From Candidatus Atribacteria bacterium (lineage in GTDB: Bacteria > Atribacterota > Phoenicimicrobiia > Phoenicimicrobiales > Stramentimicrobiaceae), in NCBI GenBank assembly GCA_029556475.1, contig JAKQEP010000076.1, positions 1 to 59,753 of the forward strand: a stretch of 59,753 nt of DNA, read 5' to 3'. Shown here piece after piece: positions 25,930 through 35,020 of the stretch. The notes below the pieces were generated by a model, which worked only from the letters and a program-made list of their open reading frames with translations, made no database searches and was not told where the DNA came from. How positions within the stretch are numbered: the stretch's first letter is position 1; the number at the start of each line of letters is the position of its first letter. The translations under genes and the position numbers were made by a program.

Positions 25930-26763
25930 CTAAACATGAGTTTCCTTGGCAAAAAAATAGTGATGGGCTTCATCTACAATCTTTTTGAGCAAATTAATAT
26001 TTGCATCAGATAAATTATCTTTCCCTATTTTTTTTTCTAAATAAAGGAAATATTCTATGTTGCCAGGAGAATTTTTTATAGGAGAAAAGGTCATATTTAG
26101 TAAATGGAATTGATTTTTTATTTTTTCTAAAAGCTTACTGATTACCTCCTTATGAACCTCTGGGTCATCCACGATTCCGCCCTTTTTTACCAATACTCTA
26201 CCCGCTTCAAATTGTGGTTTTACTAAAGCAATAACCTCTCCATTGTCTTTTAATAATTCAGCTAATACAGGAAGAACCTTTTCTAAGGAGATAAAGGAGA
26301 CATCGACAGTGGCTAAATCAAACAGAAAATTAAATCTATTCTTTTGTAGATATCTAATATTGGTCTTTTCCAAATTTGTTACCCTATCATCCTGACGTAA
26401 AGCCCAATCAAGTTGACCATAGCCCACATCCACACAATATACCTCTTCAGCACCATATTTAAGCAGGCAATCGGTAAACCCACCGGTGGAAGCTCCTACA
26501 TCTATAACTATCTTTCCATTGACATCCACTTCAAATTCAGTTAAGGCTTTTTTAAGCTTAAATCCACCTCTGCTAACAAAAGGGTAATTATCTTTTTCTA
26601 TATTTATTTTACTTTCTATATTACATCTGGTACCAGCTTTGTTTATTATTATTCCATTCACTTTTACCAGATTAGCCATAATATATCTTTTAGCTTTCTC
26701 TCGAGAATCAGTTAATCCCATATCAACTAATAATTTATCCAACCGTTCTTTTTTTATCATCAT
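25930..26763 (-). CDS. tlyA: TlyA-family 2'-O-methyltransferase (16S/23S rRNA cytidine type)
   Basis: Predicted S-adenosylmethionine-dependent rRNA methyltransferase. The 277-residue protein has an N-terminal S4 RNA-binding domain (ERLDKLLVDMGLTDSREKAKRYIMANLVKVNG), a FtsJ-like domain with VIDVGASTGGFTDCLLKYGA (SAM site), DVGYGQLDWALRQD and LVKPQFEAG, and a short C-terminal tail. Family members are also annotated as haemolysin A; the methyltransferase assignment follows the motifs. Confidence 0.92.
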   Translation of the reverse strand: MMIKKERLDKLLVDMGLTDSREKAKRYIMANLVKVNGIIINKAGTRCNIESKINIEKDNYPFVSRGGFKLKKALTEFEVDVNGKIVIDVGASTGGFTDCLLKYGAEEVYCVDVGYGQLDWALRQDDRVTNLEKTNIRYLQKNRFNFLFDLATVDVSFISLEKVLPVLAELLKDNGEVIALVKPQFEAGRVLVKKGGIVDDPEVHKEVISKLLEKIKNQFHLLNMTFSPIKNSPGNIEYFLYLEKKIGKDNLSDANINLLKKIVDEAHHYFFAKETHV

Positions 26764-26788
26764 TTAAATATCATAATAAAACTAATAA

Positions 26789-27391
26789 TTATTTTTTAAG
26801 CCAGCTTTCATCTCGCTCCAGAGGAATGCTGGTATCAACGTGGCCTACCAAAGTCTCTCCGCTATTCCCATCAACAAGTATTTGTACTTTGTTAATTTCA
26901 GGGAAAGAAGTTAAAGTCATTACTATGGAATAAACTGTCAATAATTCCCCTGTACTTCCACCTGGATGGTTCTTTATTACTTCTGAGGAAAGATCGATAT
27001 AGGCAATACCATCACCAATATACAAACCATTAACTCTGGTAGTAGAGGGTATAGTGGGGTAAAGCTCACTGCTTGACGGACCCTTAATAAGCTCTATTAT
27101 TGCCTGTTTGGCTATTCCCTCAACTATCTTTATCTTTCTATATTCGGGAACCAGGTATTGCGCATTTCCATCGGCAAAATATAACACAATCTGTTCTTCC
27201 CCAACTACATCAGATGGGGGTGTCAACTCAATTTCTTCCTTTGTTTCTTCTATTTTAGGCACCCTTTTTTCCAGGATTAAAGGGATAATAAATTTTTGCA
27301 TTAGAAAGATGATAATAACCAATAAAATAACCAATACTGCAAAGTCAATTATTGATTTAAAAGAATTTTTTTTCTTTCTTCTTCTCGCCAT
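26789..27391 (-). CDS. GerMN-domain membrane protein
   Basis: A 200-residue protein with a basic cytoplasmic tip (MARRRKKKN), one membrane helix (about residues 15-38) and an extracytoplasmic GerMN domain (VLYFADGNAQYLVPEYRKI, AIIELIKGPSSSELYPTIPSTTRVNGLYIGDGIAYIDLSSE, VQILVDGNSGETLVGHVD). GerM-type domains occur with cell-wall amidases in many Bacillota and relatives, and here the amidase gene is just upstream. A wall or envelope role is likely. No sporulation genes are visible, so the germination label should not be carried over. Confidence 0.8.
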   Translation of the reverse strand: MARRRKKKNSFKSIIDFAVLVILLVIIIFLMQKFIIPLILEKRVPKIEETKEEIELTPPSDVVGEEQIVLYFADGNAQYLVPEYRKIKIVEGIAKQAIIELIKGPSSSELYPTIPSTTRVNGLYIGDGIAYIDLSSEVIKNHPGGSTGELLTVYSIVMTLTSFPEINKVQILVDGNSGETLVGHVDTSIPLERDESWLKK

Positions 27392-27404
27392 TTCAAGCCT
27401 CTGT

Positions 27405-28922
27405 TTAAATATTATCAGGAATATTTTTTACATAATCCTTTATTGACCGGGTAAGAGCCTGGGCTACTTTTTCTCTGAATTCAGGCGTTTTTAACAGCTT
27501 CTCCTCATTGGGATTGGAGATGAAACCAACCTCAATCAGCACAGCAGCCATATTCACCCCTTTTAAAACAATAAAAGGAGCTTGTTTAACGCCTCTATTA
27601 GTCAAACCAGTATTTCGTACTATGTTTCCCTGAACTATTTTAGCAAACTCCGTACTAAATCTTATATTTACACTTTCCCCCAAATCATAAAGGATTTTAT
27701 TTAATAGATCCGTTTCTTGATGATAGAATTGACTTGCTCTATTTTCTCGGTCAGCAACATCTTTAGCTGATGCATCAGAAGCATATTTCGAATTTAAAAA
27801 ATAAGTCTCAATTCCTTTAGCAGTAGGGGAACCTTTTTGTATAGCTGAATTGGTATGAATACTAATAAACACAGTTGCCTCTTTCTCCATAGCAATTAAT
27901 GGTCTCTTTTCCAATGGAACATCAACATCTTTTTCCCTAGTAAGATAAACTTTGAAACCATTTTCTTGTAATAATTTCTTCGCCCTTAAGGCAATATCAA
28001 GAACTATATCTTTTTCCTTCAGTCCTCCTGGCCCGATTGCTCCAGGCTGATTACCTCCATGTCCTGGATCTAATACAATAACATAATCGGTATTCTTTTG
28101 AACACCTTCTGTTAACGTTTCTGATTGAATTTCAGTTTGAGAAACAATGTCCATCTGACTCAGGGGAGCAAATATATCTACTACTATACGTTCTGGTGAA
28201 GATAAATTGAATACTTCAAATTCATATTTCCCTTTTAAATCTGCAACAATACGTACTTTTTCGGGAGTAAACTGACCACTTCTTACTCTTTTCACCAATA
28301 AATCATCAACATTTAATTCTTCTTCTTTTTTATTCAATTGCTTCAGAGTGGCATCAATATCAACTACTAATCTTTCAGGTTCTTTTAGGGTTAGAACATG
28401 ATAGGAACTCTTTTCTGATATATCAATAACTATCCTGGTTTTATCCGGATGAGAAAAACTACGAATAGAAGTTACCTGAGGTTTATGACTGGTAATAATT
28501 ATTTCTTTTGAAGCTTGGTTCCATTCAGTCTCTACTTCAGTCAACAACTGTAATACTTCCAAAGGAATCATAACCCTATTTTCAATTATAGAAGGAGCAT
28601 TCTCCAGAATCACTTTTTTCCCATTAAGCTCAGCCTCTAAACTATCTATAACCAGGCTCACCTTTTTCTTTCCTAATTCAAGATTTAATAATTTCAGAAC
28701 AGGAAACCAGGTGATCCTTCCATTCAAGGCCTCAATTACATCCCGGGCTGGTAAAAAAATATGACCGTTCATTACCACTGGCGATACATTAGTAGGTATT
28801 ACTATATCATTCAAGGTAAGTTGCACGTCATTCTGTTCTGCTAAAATGATTTTATATGGTACAAAAAAAAGTAAAATGATGAAAGAAATTATGGCAGCTA
28901 TATAATAATACTTCTTTAACAA
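27405..28922 (-). CDS. N-acetylmuramoyl-L-alanine amidase with copper-amine-oxidase-type and AMIN domains
   Basis: Zinc amidase that cleaves the stem peptide from peptidoglycan. The 505-residue protein has a signal peptide or anchor (about 5-28), a copper-amine-oxidase-like N-terminal domain (PTNVSPVVMNGHIFLPARDVIEAL), AMIN-type repeats (about 150-255), and an amidase_3 domain. The latter has zinc ligands in DPGHGG, LKEKDIVLDIA and ISIHTNSA, and the catalytic glutamate in VLIEVGFISN. The active site looks intact. It starts at TTG, overlapping the end of the AI-2E permease gene. It is a natural partner for the EnvC-like activator at 36.2 kb. Confidence 0.9.
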   Translation of the reverse strand: MLKKYYYIAAIISFIILLFFVPYKIILAEQNDVQLTLNDIVIPTNVSPVVMNGHIFLPARDVIEALNGRITWFPVLKLLNLELGKKKVSLVIDSLEAELNGKKVILENAPSIIENRVMIPLEVLQLLTEVETEWNQASKEIIITSHKPQVTSIRSFSHPDKTRIVIDISEKSSYHVLTLKEPERLVVDIDATLKQLNKKEEELNVDDLLVKRVRSGQFTPEKVRIVADLKGKYEFEVFNLSSPERIVVDIFAPLSQMDIVSQTEIQSETLTEGVQKNTDYVIVLDPGHGGNQPGAIGPGGLKEKDIVLDIALRAKKLLQENGFKVYLTREKDVDVPLEKRPLIAMEKEATVFISIHTNSAIQKGSPTAKGIETYFLNSKYASDASAKDVADRENRASQFYHQETDLLNKILYDLGESVNIRFSTEFAKIVQGNIVRNTGLTNRGVKQAPFIVLKGVNMAAVLIEVGFISNPNEEKLLKTPEFREKVAQALTRSIKDYVKNIPDNI

Positions 28923-29962
28923 TTTCTATGTTCCTCCTGTATCAGGTACCTATATGTTATTACTTTGATTGCAGCCGCAAGTGGTATGGCAAATAATACG
29001 CCTAAAAAACCTAAAAGACCTCCAAAAATCAAAACTGAAAAGATGATAGTTAAGGGGTGCAATCCCAATTCTTTCCCCAGTATTTTTGGGTTTAACCAGA
29101 ATGCTTCGATCTGATTTACAGCAATGAATATAGCAGTTACCATAATATAAACAGACCAGGGTTTACCTATGGTAAAAAACAAGGATAAAACCCAGCCAAC
29201 AATTGGCCCAAAATAAGGAATAAAATTTAATATTCCTGATATCATACCAATAATAAGAAAGAATTTTATTCTTAACAGATAAAGGCCAAAGGTAATCAAC
29301 ACTCCTACCAAAAAGCAGACAATAAGGCGTCCCCTGATAAAATTGCTTAATATTTTATCAATTTCTATAACAATTTCTTTATAATCTTTTTTACTAGGAG
29401 GTGATACGAATATGAGTAAGTTGTCCTTAAGGAGGTCCATATCTATTAACAGATAATAAAGAATAAGAGGAATGATAAATATCCCAAAACCAAATTTTGT
29501 AACAAAAGATGATAAGGTAAATATTGCGATCCTGGAAAATGTCAACAGACTTTTTTGTATTTCTGTAAAAATATTGCCGATAAAAGTTTCCAGATTTTCG
29601 GAATCCATAATCCTGTTAAAAAAGGGTTCAAAAGAAAATAATATATTTTGAAGTCCTGCTAATAAGCCTGGAATTTCTTTATATAGCTGATTCAACTCAT
29701 TAATAGTATTGGGGATGATAAAAAATAAAAAGATAATCGTAAAAGATAATATAATCAAAAAGATTATTAAGATAGATATTGATTTTTTCAGACCTTTAGT
29801 GAGCAGAAAATTATAAAGGGGACTAAAAAAATAAGCTAGAAAAAGTGCCAAACTGAAATATATTAAAATCCAGTTTATCCTGTGCGCTACATAACAAAAA
29901 ATGAACAAAGCAACTATTAACTGTATTAAAAACCTGTTCTGTCTATCTATTAGTGAATACAA
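28916..29962 (-). CDS. AI-2E family transporter (PerM/YtvI-like permease)
   Basis: Polytopic membrane protein of unknown substrate. The 348-residue protein has about eight hydrophobic segments, with paired N-terminal helices, a central soluble stretch (about 85-145), and the family's C-terminal signature FIPYFGPIVGWV and GLLGFLGVLFAIPLAAAIKV. Start TTG with AGGAAG upstream. Homologues are linked to autoinducer export or Na+/Li+ antiport; neither can be chosen here. Confidence 0.82.
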   Translation of the reverse strand: MYSLIDRQNRFLIQLIVALFIFCYVAHRINWILIYFSLALFLAYFFSPLYNFLLTKGLKKSISILIIFLIILSFTIIFLFFIIPNTINELNQLYKEIPGLLAGLQNILFSFEPFFNRIMDSENLETFIGNIFTEIQKSLLTFSRIAIFTLSSFVTKFGFGIFIIPLILYYLLIDMDLLKDNLLIFVSPPSKKDYKEIVIEIDKILSNFIRGRLIVCFLVGVLITFGLYLLRIKFFLIIGMISGILNFIPYFGPIVGWVLSLFFTIGKPWSVYIMVTAIFIAVNQIEAFWLNPKILGKELGLHPLTIIFSVLIFGGLLGFLGVLFAIPLAAAIKVITYRYLIQEEHRNC

Positions 29963-30104
29963 TATTTTTCTTCCTATTTCTTAACAAATCTATAAAAAAC
30001 AAGACTGAATTATAATATACTATGATAGAATATTCATTATTCTCATTTCAGATTATTTGCGGGACCATCACTCACTTTCCAATATAATAACAAAATTATA
30101 GATA

Positions 30105-30458
30105 TGGTGGAGGCGGCGAGAATCGAACTCGCGTCCAGAGAACCGTTGATAAAAAACACTACGAGCGTAGTCTATGAACTTTTTTTGCGATACTTAATAC
30201 CCATAGACCGGTTTCAAGTATGCTATCCCCTAATTTTTCTCTGTATCAATCGGAGCGGTTGATACAGATATCCTGTTATATATTACACCTATAAAAAGCT
30301 CACAGGCATAGCCTTTTTACAGATGAGCAGCTTTATTAAGCTGCTAAAGCCAATTCGTAATCGTTGGCAGTTATTGTTTTTCCCGTTGTTTATCGAGGAC
30401 CAGGAACCTCGGCTCGCATTTCTTACCTCTGTTTTCCCTGTCGATACCTATCGCCCCC
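30105..30458 (-). ncRNA. ssrA: tmRNA (ssrA)
   Basis: Rescues stalled ribosomes together with SmpB. The 5' end GGGGGCG and the 3' end CGCCTCC-A-CCA form the seven-pair acceptor stem. The 3' end carries the T-arm sequence GGACGCGAGTTCGATTCTCG. The tag frame starts at GCC 30368-30366 and ends at TAA 30338-30336, encoding ANDYELALAA with the expected ALAA degradation end. A GCAGCTTAATAAAGCTGC hairpin follows the stop. The length is 354 bases. Its 5' end overlaps the smpB stop codon. Confidence 0.96.
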
Positions 30459-30921
30459 AAATCTTATTTTTTAATTCTCTTTCTGCTTCTCTCTTAATGG
30501 CTCTCTGGGTCAGATCTCTTCTTTTGTCATAAAGCTTCTTACCCTTTGCCAGAGCTATCTCTAACTTGGCATAACCATTTTTAAAATATAACCTAAGGGG
30601 AATCACCGTTACGCCTTTAGTCTCTATATTGCCTCTTATCTTATTTAATTCTCTCTTATTTAAGAGAAGTTTTCTATCTCTCTTTGGCTCCAGATTAAAT
30701 CTATTTCCAAACTGATATGGAGCAATATGCATATTAACAATATATAAATCGTTTCCCTTTAACTGAGCATAACTTTCTTTAATACTTACCTGACTATTCC
30801 TGATTGACTTAACTTCGGTTCCTTTTAAAACAAGACCAGCTTCGAAGCTTTCCAAGATATGGTAATCATGCCATGCTTTCCGGTTTACAGTAACAATTTG
30901 GAATTTTTCTTTCTCAGACAT
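30448..30921 (-). CDS. smpB: SsrA-binding protein SmpB
   Basis: Binds tmRNA and delivers it to stalled ribosomes. Motifs are VNRKAWHDYHILESFEAGLVLKGTEVKSIR, ANITPY-like NMHIAPYQFGNRF, RDRKLLLNKRELNKI and LAKGKKLYDKRRDL. I place the start at ATG 30921 (157 residues), because the extended -10 element at 30947-30955 would start transcription inside any longer frame. The stop TAG (30450-30448) lies inside the mature tmRNA sequence, an 11-base overlap with ssrA. Confidence 0.95.
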   Translation of the reverse strand: MSEKEKFQIVTVNRKAWHDYHILESFEAGLVLKGTEVKSIRNSQVSIKESYAQLKGNDLYIVNMHIAPYQFGNRFNLEPKRDRKLLLNKRELNKIRGNIETKGVTVIPLRLYFKNGYAKLEIALAKGKKLYDKRRDLTQRAIKREAERELKNKIWGR

Positions 30922-30946
30922 CCAATTATCCCTTTGAACCAATTAA

Positions 30947-30955
30947 ATTATAACA
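30947..30955 (-). promoter_or_regulatory. Extended -10 promoter for smpB-ssrA
   Basis: On the minus strand the bases read TGTTATAAT, an extended -10 element. The -35 is weak. Transcription would start about 20 bases before the smpB ATG and could continue into ssrA, as the two overlap. Confidence 0.5.
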
Positions 30956-31025
30956 TATTTCCGCTTTTTTTACTATTTATAGTATCCAAAAACTAAATAA
31001 AGGTGTTAAAACATAACTAAATAAA

Positions 31026-32069
31026 TTAACAATTTCTTGATGCCCTCTTTAAGCGGTCCATAATGGCTCTCCCCATTCCAATATCTTCAAAATTTTCAGA
31101 AATTATTATATCACATTTTAATTCATCCAAAATTCTCAGCTGAGCATACAAATTACGGGCACAGGAATTAAGGTCTTTAGCTTCCCCAAGCACTTTAACT
31201 ATAAACCCGGAATATTTTTCCCGATTTTCCTGACAGGCAATCACTCCAACTTTTTTACCTTTATTTCTATGCTGTAAAGCTATCTTGCGAATCTTTTCAA
31301 TCATCTTCTCATCCTTATCTTTTACCAGTATTAGTTTAGCTAAAGGAGAATAGTGCCTACTTAGCATTCCTGGTGCTTTTTTTATTTTAATATGGTCATC
31401 GGCAATGATGATATCTGGAATTATCTTTTTTAAACTTTCAAAAGTAATACCACCTAATCTCAATATCTGTAAAGGGGACGTAGTGACATCCAATACTGTT
31501 GATTCAAGCCCTATTAAGGTTTCACCACTATCAATAATTATATCTATACTACCCTTTAAATCAGAAATTACATGCCAGGCAGTGGTGGGACTGGTATGAC
31601 TAAACAAATTAGCGCTGGGAGCCGCAATGGGTCGCCGAGCTTCTTTAATCAATCCCAATGCAACCTTATGATCAGGGATACGTATAGCAACAGTATCTAA
31701 CCCGGAAGTAACTATATCTGAAATTGATTTACTCTTTTTTAAAACCATAGTTAACGGACCTGGCCAGAATAATTCACCCAACGTCCTGGCAACATCCGGA
31801 AAAAATTCCACATAATCATATATCTCTTTCAGATTATAGATATGAACAATTAAAGGGTCATAAAAGGGTCTTTTTTTTGCTTGGAATATTTTTAATAGCG
31901 CTTCGGCATTTAAGGCATCTGCTCCTAGCCCATAAACTGTTTCAGTCGGAAATGCCACTAATCTGCCCTCTCTAATTGCCTGACCAGCAAGCTGTAAGTA
32001 TTTCCAATCAATATTATCAGGATCTATTTTTATAATTCTGGTATCTACACTGTTACTATATTCTTTCAC
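31026..32069 (-). CDS. L-threonylcarbamoyladenylate synthase, Sua5 type
   Basis: Makes threonylcarbamoyl-AMP for the t6A37 modification of tRNAs reading ANN codons. The 347-residue protein has the YrdC domain (GRLVAFPTETVYGLGADALN, IFQAKKRPFYDPLIVHI, WPGPLTMVL, RIPDHKVALGLI, APSANLFSHTSPT, STVLDVT) and the extra Sua5 C-terminal domain beginning near SPGMLSRHYSPLAKL. The start is GTG at 32069, with AAGGAG five bases before. Its leader overlaps the terminator of the tRNA transcript. Confidence 0.93.
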   Translation of the reverse strand: MKEYSNSVDTRIIKIDPDNIDWKYLQLAGQAIREGRLVAFPTETVYGLGADALNAEALLKIFQAKKRPFYDPLIVHIYNLKEIYDYVEFFPDVARTLGELFWPGPLTMVLKKSKSISDIVTSGLDTVAIRIPDHKVALGLIKEARRPIAAPSANLFSHTSPTTAWHVISDLKGSIDIIIDSGETLIGLESTVLDVTTSPLQILRLGGITFESLKKIIPDIIIADDHIKIKKAPGMLSRHYSPLAKLILVKDKDEKMIEKIRKIALQHRNKGKKVGVIACQENREKYSGFIVKVLGEAKDLNSCARNLYAQLRILDELKCDIIISENFEDIGMGRAIMDRLKRASRNC

Positions 32070-32082
32070 ATTATCTCCTTAT

Positions 32083-32112
32083 GCTAAAAAGAGCAGGAAA
32101 CTCCTGCTCTTT
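32083..32112 (-). terminator. Terminator of the tRNA-Gln/tRNA-Glu transcript
   Basis: AAAGAGCAGGA (32088-32098) pairs with TCCTGCTCTTT (32102-32112) around a 3-base loop. On the minus strand the stem ends in a short T-run. It lies 47 bases downstream of tRNA-Glu and just ahead of the Sua5 start. Confidence 0.8.
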
Positions 32113-32158
32113 AAGCATTTATAAACTGGGTCTGTAATAATTTCATTGTGCATATAAA

Positions 32159-32233
32159 TGGTGGCGCAAGGGGGAATTGAACCCCCGTTTGCTGATTGAG
32201 AGCCAGCTGAATTAACCACTATTCGATTGCGCC
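32159..32233 (-). tRNA. tRNA-Glu (anticodon CUC)
   Basis: A full cloverleaf can be drawn. The acceptor stem is GGCGCAA with TTGCGCC, the D stem GAAT/ATTC, the anticodon stem GCTGG/TCAGC with loop CTCTCAA (anticodon CUC, codon GAG), and the T stem GGGGG/CCCCC with loop TTCAATT. CCA is encoded. The variable loop is only four bases. Confidence 0.92.
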
Positions 32234-32242
32234 ACTATAAAT

Positions 32243-32316
32243 TGGCTGAGGGAGGTGGGGTCGAACCACCGCTCCCAGATCCAGAGTCTGGTGTCCTACC
32301 ACTAGACGATCCCTCA
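32243..32316 (-). tRNA. tRNA-Gln (anticodon CUG)
   Basis: The cloverleaf has acceptor TGAGGGA/TCCCTCA (the U1-A72 pair usual for tRNA-Gln) and anticodon stem CCAGA/TCTGG with loop CTCTGGA (anticodon CUG, codon CAG). The T-loop is TTCGACC-type, and CCA is encoded. It is 9 bases upstream of tRNA-Glu on the same transcript. Confidence 0.93.
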
Positions 32317-32341
32317 AAATTTTTATAGCTACAACAATAAT

Positions 32342-32369
32342 ATTTTACAACAAATTTTTTATAGGTCAA
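32342..32369 (-). promoter_or_regulatory. Sigma-70 promoter for the tRNA pair
   Basis: On the minus strand TTGACC (32369-32364) and TAAAAT (32347-32342) are separated by 16 bases. The elements lie about 26 bases before the 5' end of tRNA-Gln. Confidence 0.6.
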
Positions 32370-32476
32370 GCCATTTCAATAAAGGACGAAAAATTTCAAC
32401 TTATTGTTACCGGTAATTATTGCTACATTTTATACTTTCAAGAGGTTTTTGTTTAAACTCTTTTACAATTATTCTT

Positions 32477-33994
32477 TTAATTTACTCTTTTACCATTATC
32501 AGGCTTAGGGAAAGTATATTCAGAATTTTTACTTAATTTACTAATTATTTTTTCTAATCTTTTGATATTTCTCTCTTTACCCAGTACTTCCATCAGGGCA
32601 AATAAGCTTGGACCAACGGTCTTACCAGAGAGCGAGACACGAGCAGGATGAATAATTTGTTTTCCTTTTAAATTTAACTGATGTGCCATTTCTCTCACTT
32701 TACATTCAATATTCTCCTCATCCCATTTATCTATCTCTTTAAGTTTATTTATCAACTGCTCTAATATGTCTTTTACCCCTGTTTGTTCTAATATTTTCGC
32801 CGCCTCTTCCTCTATGATAAAATCATCAGTGAAAAAATAATCCCCATATTCCAAAAATTGTTTAAAATTTCTTGCTCTACTTTTCATAAGTGAAACAACT
32901 TTTCTAAGCCATTTCTCTTTTTTTTCACTTAAAGGCAGTTCAATATACCTCGCTTCTATGAGAAAAGGTATTAACATTTCTACATATTTTTCATCAGATA
33001 ATCTTTTTAAATGTTCATTATTAAACCAGTTTAATTTTTCCATGTTGAAAATTGCGGAATGATGGGATATTTTTTCTAAAGCGAAACTTTCCACTAATTC
33101 TTTTATAGTAAAAATTTCCTGATTAGTTCCTGAAGACCAGCCTAAATGTGCAATATAGTTAACAACTGCCTCTGGCAAAAAACCCATTTTCTGATATTCT
33201 ATAACAGAAGTTGCACCATGTCTTTTGCTCAACCTGGTATTGTCTGGACCCATAATCATAGGAATATGAGCAAATTCGGGAAGAGGGATTCCCAAAGCCT
33301 GATAGATAACAATCTGCTTTGGTGTATTAGAAATATGGTCATCCCCGCGCATAACTAATGACACCTTCATTAAAATATCATCAACCACTGCTGCAAAATT
33401 ATAGGTTGGTATTCCGTCAGATTTTATTATTACAAAATCACTGAGCAATTTACTATCAAATTCCATTATTCCTTTAATTAAATCATCTACTACAATTTGC
33501 CTATCAGGCATTTTTAGTCTGATTGCCGGTTTTTTACCCTCTTTTATTAATTGTTTCTTTTCATTATCACTTAAATTCAAACATTTGCGATCGTAAATGG
33601 ATGGTCTTCCTTCTGCCAACTTCTTCTTACGTCTCTCTGCAAGTTCCTCCGCACTGCAAAAACAATAATAAGCCTCTCCACTTTCTAACAATCTATCTAT
33701 AAATTTTTTATATAAATCCAGCCTCTCTGTTTGAAAATACGGCCCATATTCTCCGTCCTTTTCTGGCCCTTCATCCCAATCAAGGCCAAGCCATTTCATT
33801 CCATCTAAAATAGCATTAACGGCTTCAGGAGTAGACCTTGCCCTATCAGTATCTTCTATTCTTAAAATAAATGTTCCACCATAATGCCTGGCGTAGAGCC
33901 AATTAAATAGAGCTGTTCTGGCACCTCCAATGTGGAGGTATCCTGTCGGACTTGGAGCAAATCTTACTCTAATATTTTTGTTCTCAATCCCCAT
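32477..33994 (-). CDS. gltX: Glutamyl-tRNA synthetase
   Basis: Charges tRNA-Glu (and possibly tRNA-Gln if the organism uses the transamidation route). The 505-residue class I synthetase has the HIGH-type motif APSPTGYLHIGGARTALFNWLYA at the start and the KMSKS counterpart TRLSKRHGATS near residue 260. The C-terminal anticodon-binding domain is complete. It lies just upstream of tRNA-Gln and tRNA-Glu. No glutaminyl-tRNA synthetase is seen in the window. Confidence 0.96.
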   Translation of the reverse strand: MGIENKNIRVRFAPSPTGYLHIGGARTALFNWLYARHYGGTFILRIEDTDRARSTPEAVNAILDGMKWLGLDWDEGPEKDGEYGPYFQTERLDLYKKFIDRLLESGEAYYCFCSAEELAERRKKKLAEGRPSIYDRKCLNLSDNEKKQLIKEGKKPAIRLKMPDRQIVVDDLIKGIMEFDSKLLSDFVIIKSDGIPTYNFAAVVDDILMKVSLVMRGDDHISNTPKQIVIYQALGIPLPEFAHIPMIMGPDNTRLSKRHGATSVIEYQKMGFLPEAVVNYIAHLGWSSGTNQEIFTIKELVESFALEKISHHSAIFNMEKLNWFNNEHLKRLSDEKYVEMLIPFLIEARYIELPLSEKKEKWLRKVVSLMKSRARNFKQFLEYGDYFFTDDFIIEEEAAKILEQTGVKDILEQLINKLKEIDKWDEENIECKVREMAHQLNLKGKQIIHPARVSLSGKTVGPSLFALMEVLGKERNIKRLEKIISKLSKNSEYTFPKPDNGKRVN

Positions 33995-34069
33995 ATTTCC
34001 CCTCCGGCTGTATTTTTCTCTTTTTATATATCTATATATCTTACTGATTTAACATTATAATATTTTACT

Positions 34070-35008
34070 TTATTCCAATAACTCATCTAAAGGAACAATT
34101 ACAACACCAGCTGGTGTTAAAATTGATTTTAACTCCCTGAGCACCTCAATGGTATTGCAATAAGGATGTCCAATTGCTATGGCGTTACCATATCTTAGAG
34201 CTGAATCTTTCAAAATGGTAACCTGATTTCGGATATAGTCAATATCCTGCTCATTGTCTAAAAAGACAGTGCGCTGAGCCGTCTTAATTCCCATTTCTTT
34301 ACTTAATTTGTAACCTACTGAATTAGGACTGGTCATACTATCTATAAAGAATAAATTTCTCTCTTTTAATTCATTCAGGACAATTCTCATTAAATAATTG
34401 TCTTCCGTGGCTTTTGAACCCATATGGTTGTTTACACCATCACTATATGGGATTTCCTCCAGATCTGCTAAAATCTTTGCCCTAATTTCCTGTTCATTCA
34501 TTGTAGTGAAGATTGCACCTTTACCAGGGTCAGTATTTGAATTATGCGGTTCCATAGGCAAATGTAACAAGAGAGTAAATCCTTTTTCTTTAGCCTTTTC
34601 TGCTACTATGTGGGTATGTGGTAAAAAGGGTAGCACAGATATAGCAACCGGGAAATTTAAATTCATAATCTGCTCCGCAATATCTTTATGATATCCAATA
34701 TCATCAATAATAATTGCCACTTTAGCTTTTATCTCGCTCCTCTTTCTATCTGTTAAAAATCTATCAAGCAAGGGTGTTTCTTTGCCTTTCTGCTCAAAAT
34801 ATTCAGGTAAAAAAAGTACCCGCTTTTCACTTACAGACTGCACCTGTTCTTGCTCAAGAGTCTCCTTGGGTTTGTATTTATTGTCAACAACCGATTTATG
34901 CCCAATATTATATTCATTGCTGTTTAAATTCAAAAATATCCCTAAAAGTAATATTAGAATTATAGAAAACAGTAAAGAGTAAAGATAATTCCACGATTTT
35001 TTCCCCAT
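34070..35008 (-). CDS. Divergent polysaccharide deacetylase family protein (YibQ-like)
   Basis: A 312-residue protein with an N-terminal membrane helix (about 8-27) and a NodB-like barrel: AIIIDDIGYHKDIAEQIMNLNFPVAISVLPFLPH, LLLHLPMEPHNS, GVNNHMGSKATED and IGHPYCNTI. In many diderm bacteria this family sits beside envC and ctpA, as it does here. Substrate unknown. The gene follows ctpA at 12 bases. Confidence 0.85.
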   Translation of the reverse strand: MGKKSWNYLYSLLFSIILILLLGIFLNLNSNEYNIGHKSVVDNKYKPKETLEQEQVQSVSEKRVLFLPEYFEQKGKETPLLDRFLTDRKRSEIKAKVAIIIDDIGYHKDIAEQIMNLNFPVAISVLPFLPHTHIVAEKAKEKGFTLLLHLPMEPHNSNTDPGKGAIFTTMNEQEIRAKILADLEEIPYSDGVNNHMGSKATEDNYLMRIVLNELKERNLFFIDSMTSPNSVGYKLSKEMGIKTAQRTVFLDNEQDIDYIRNQVTILKDSALRYGNAIAIGHPYCNTIEVLRELKSILTPAGVVIVPLDELLE

Positions 35009-35020
35009 ATTAAGCCACCA

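Noticed and set aside
26789..27391. Calling the GerMN protein a sporulation or germination gene
   Set aside because: No spore genes are visible; GerMN domains occur in many non-spore-forming bacteria.
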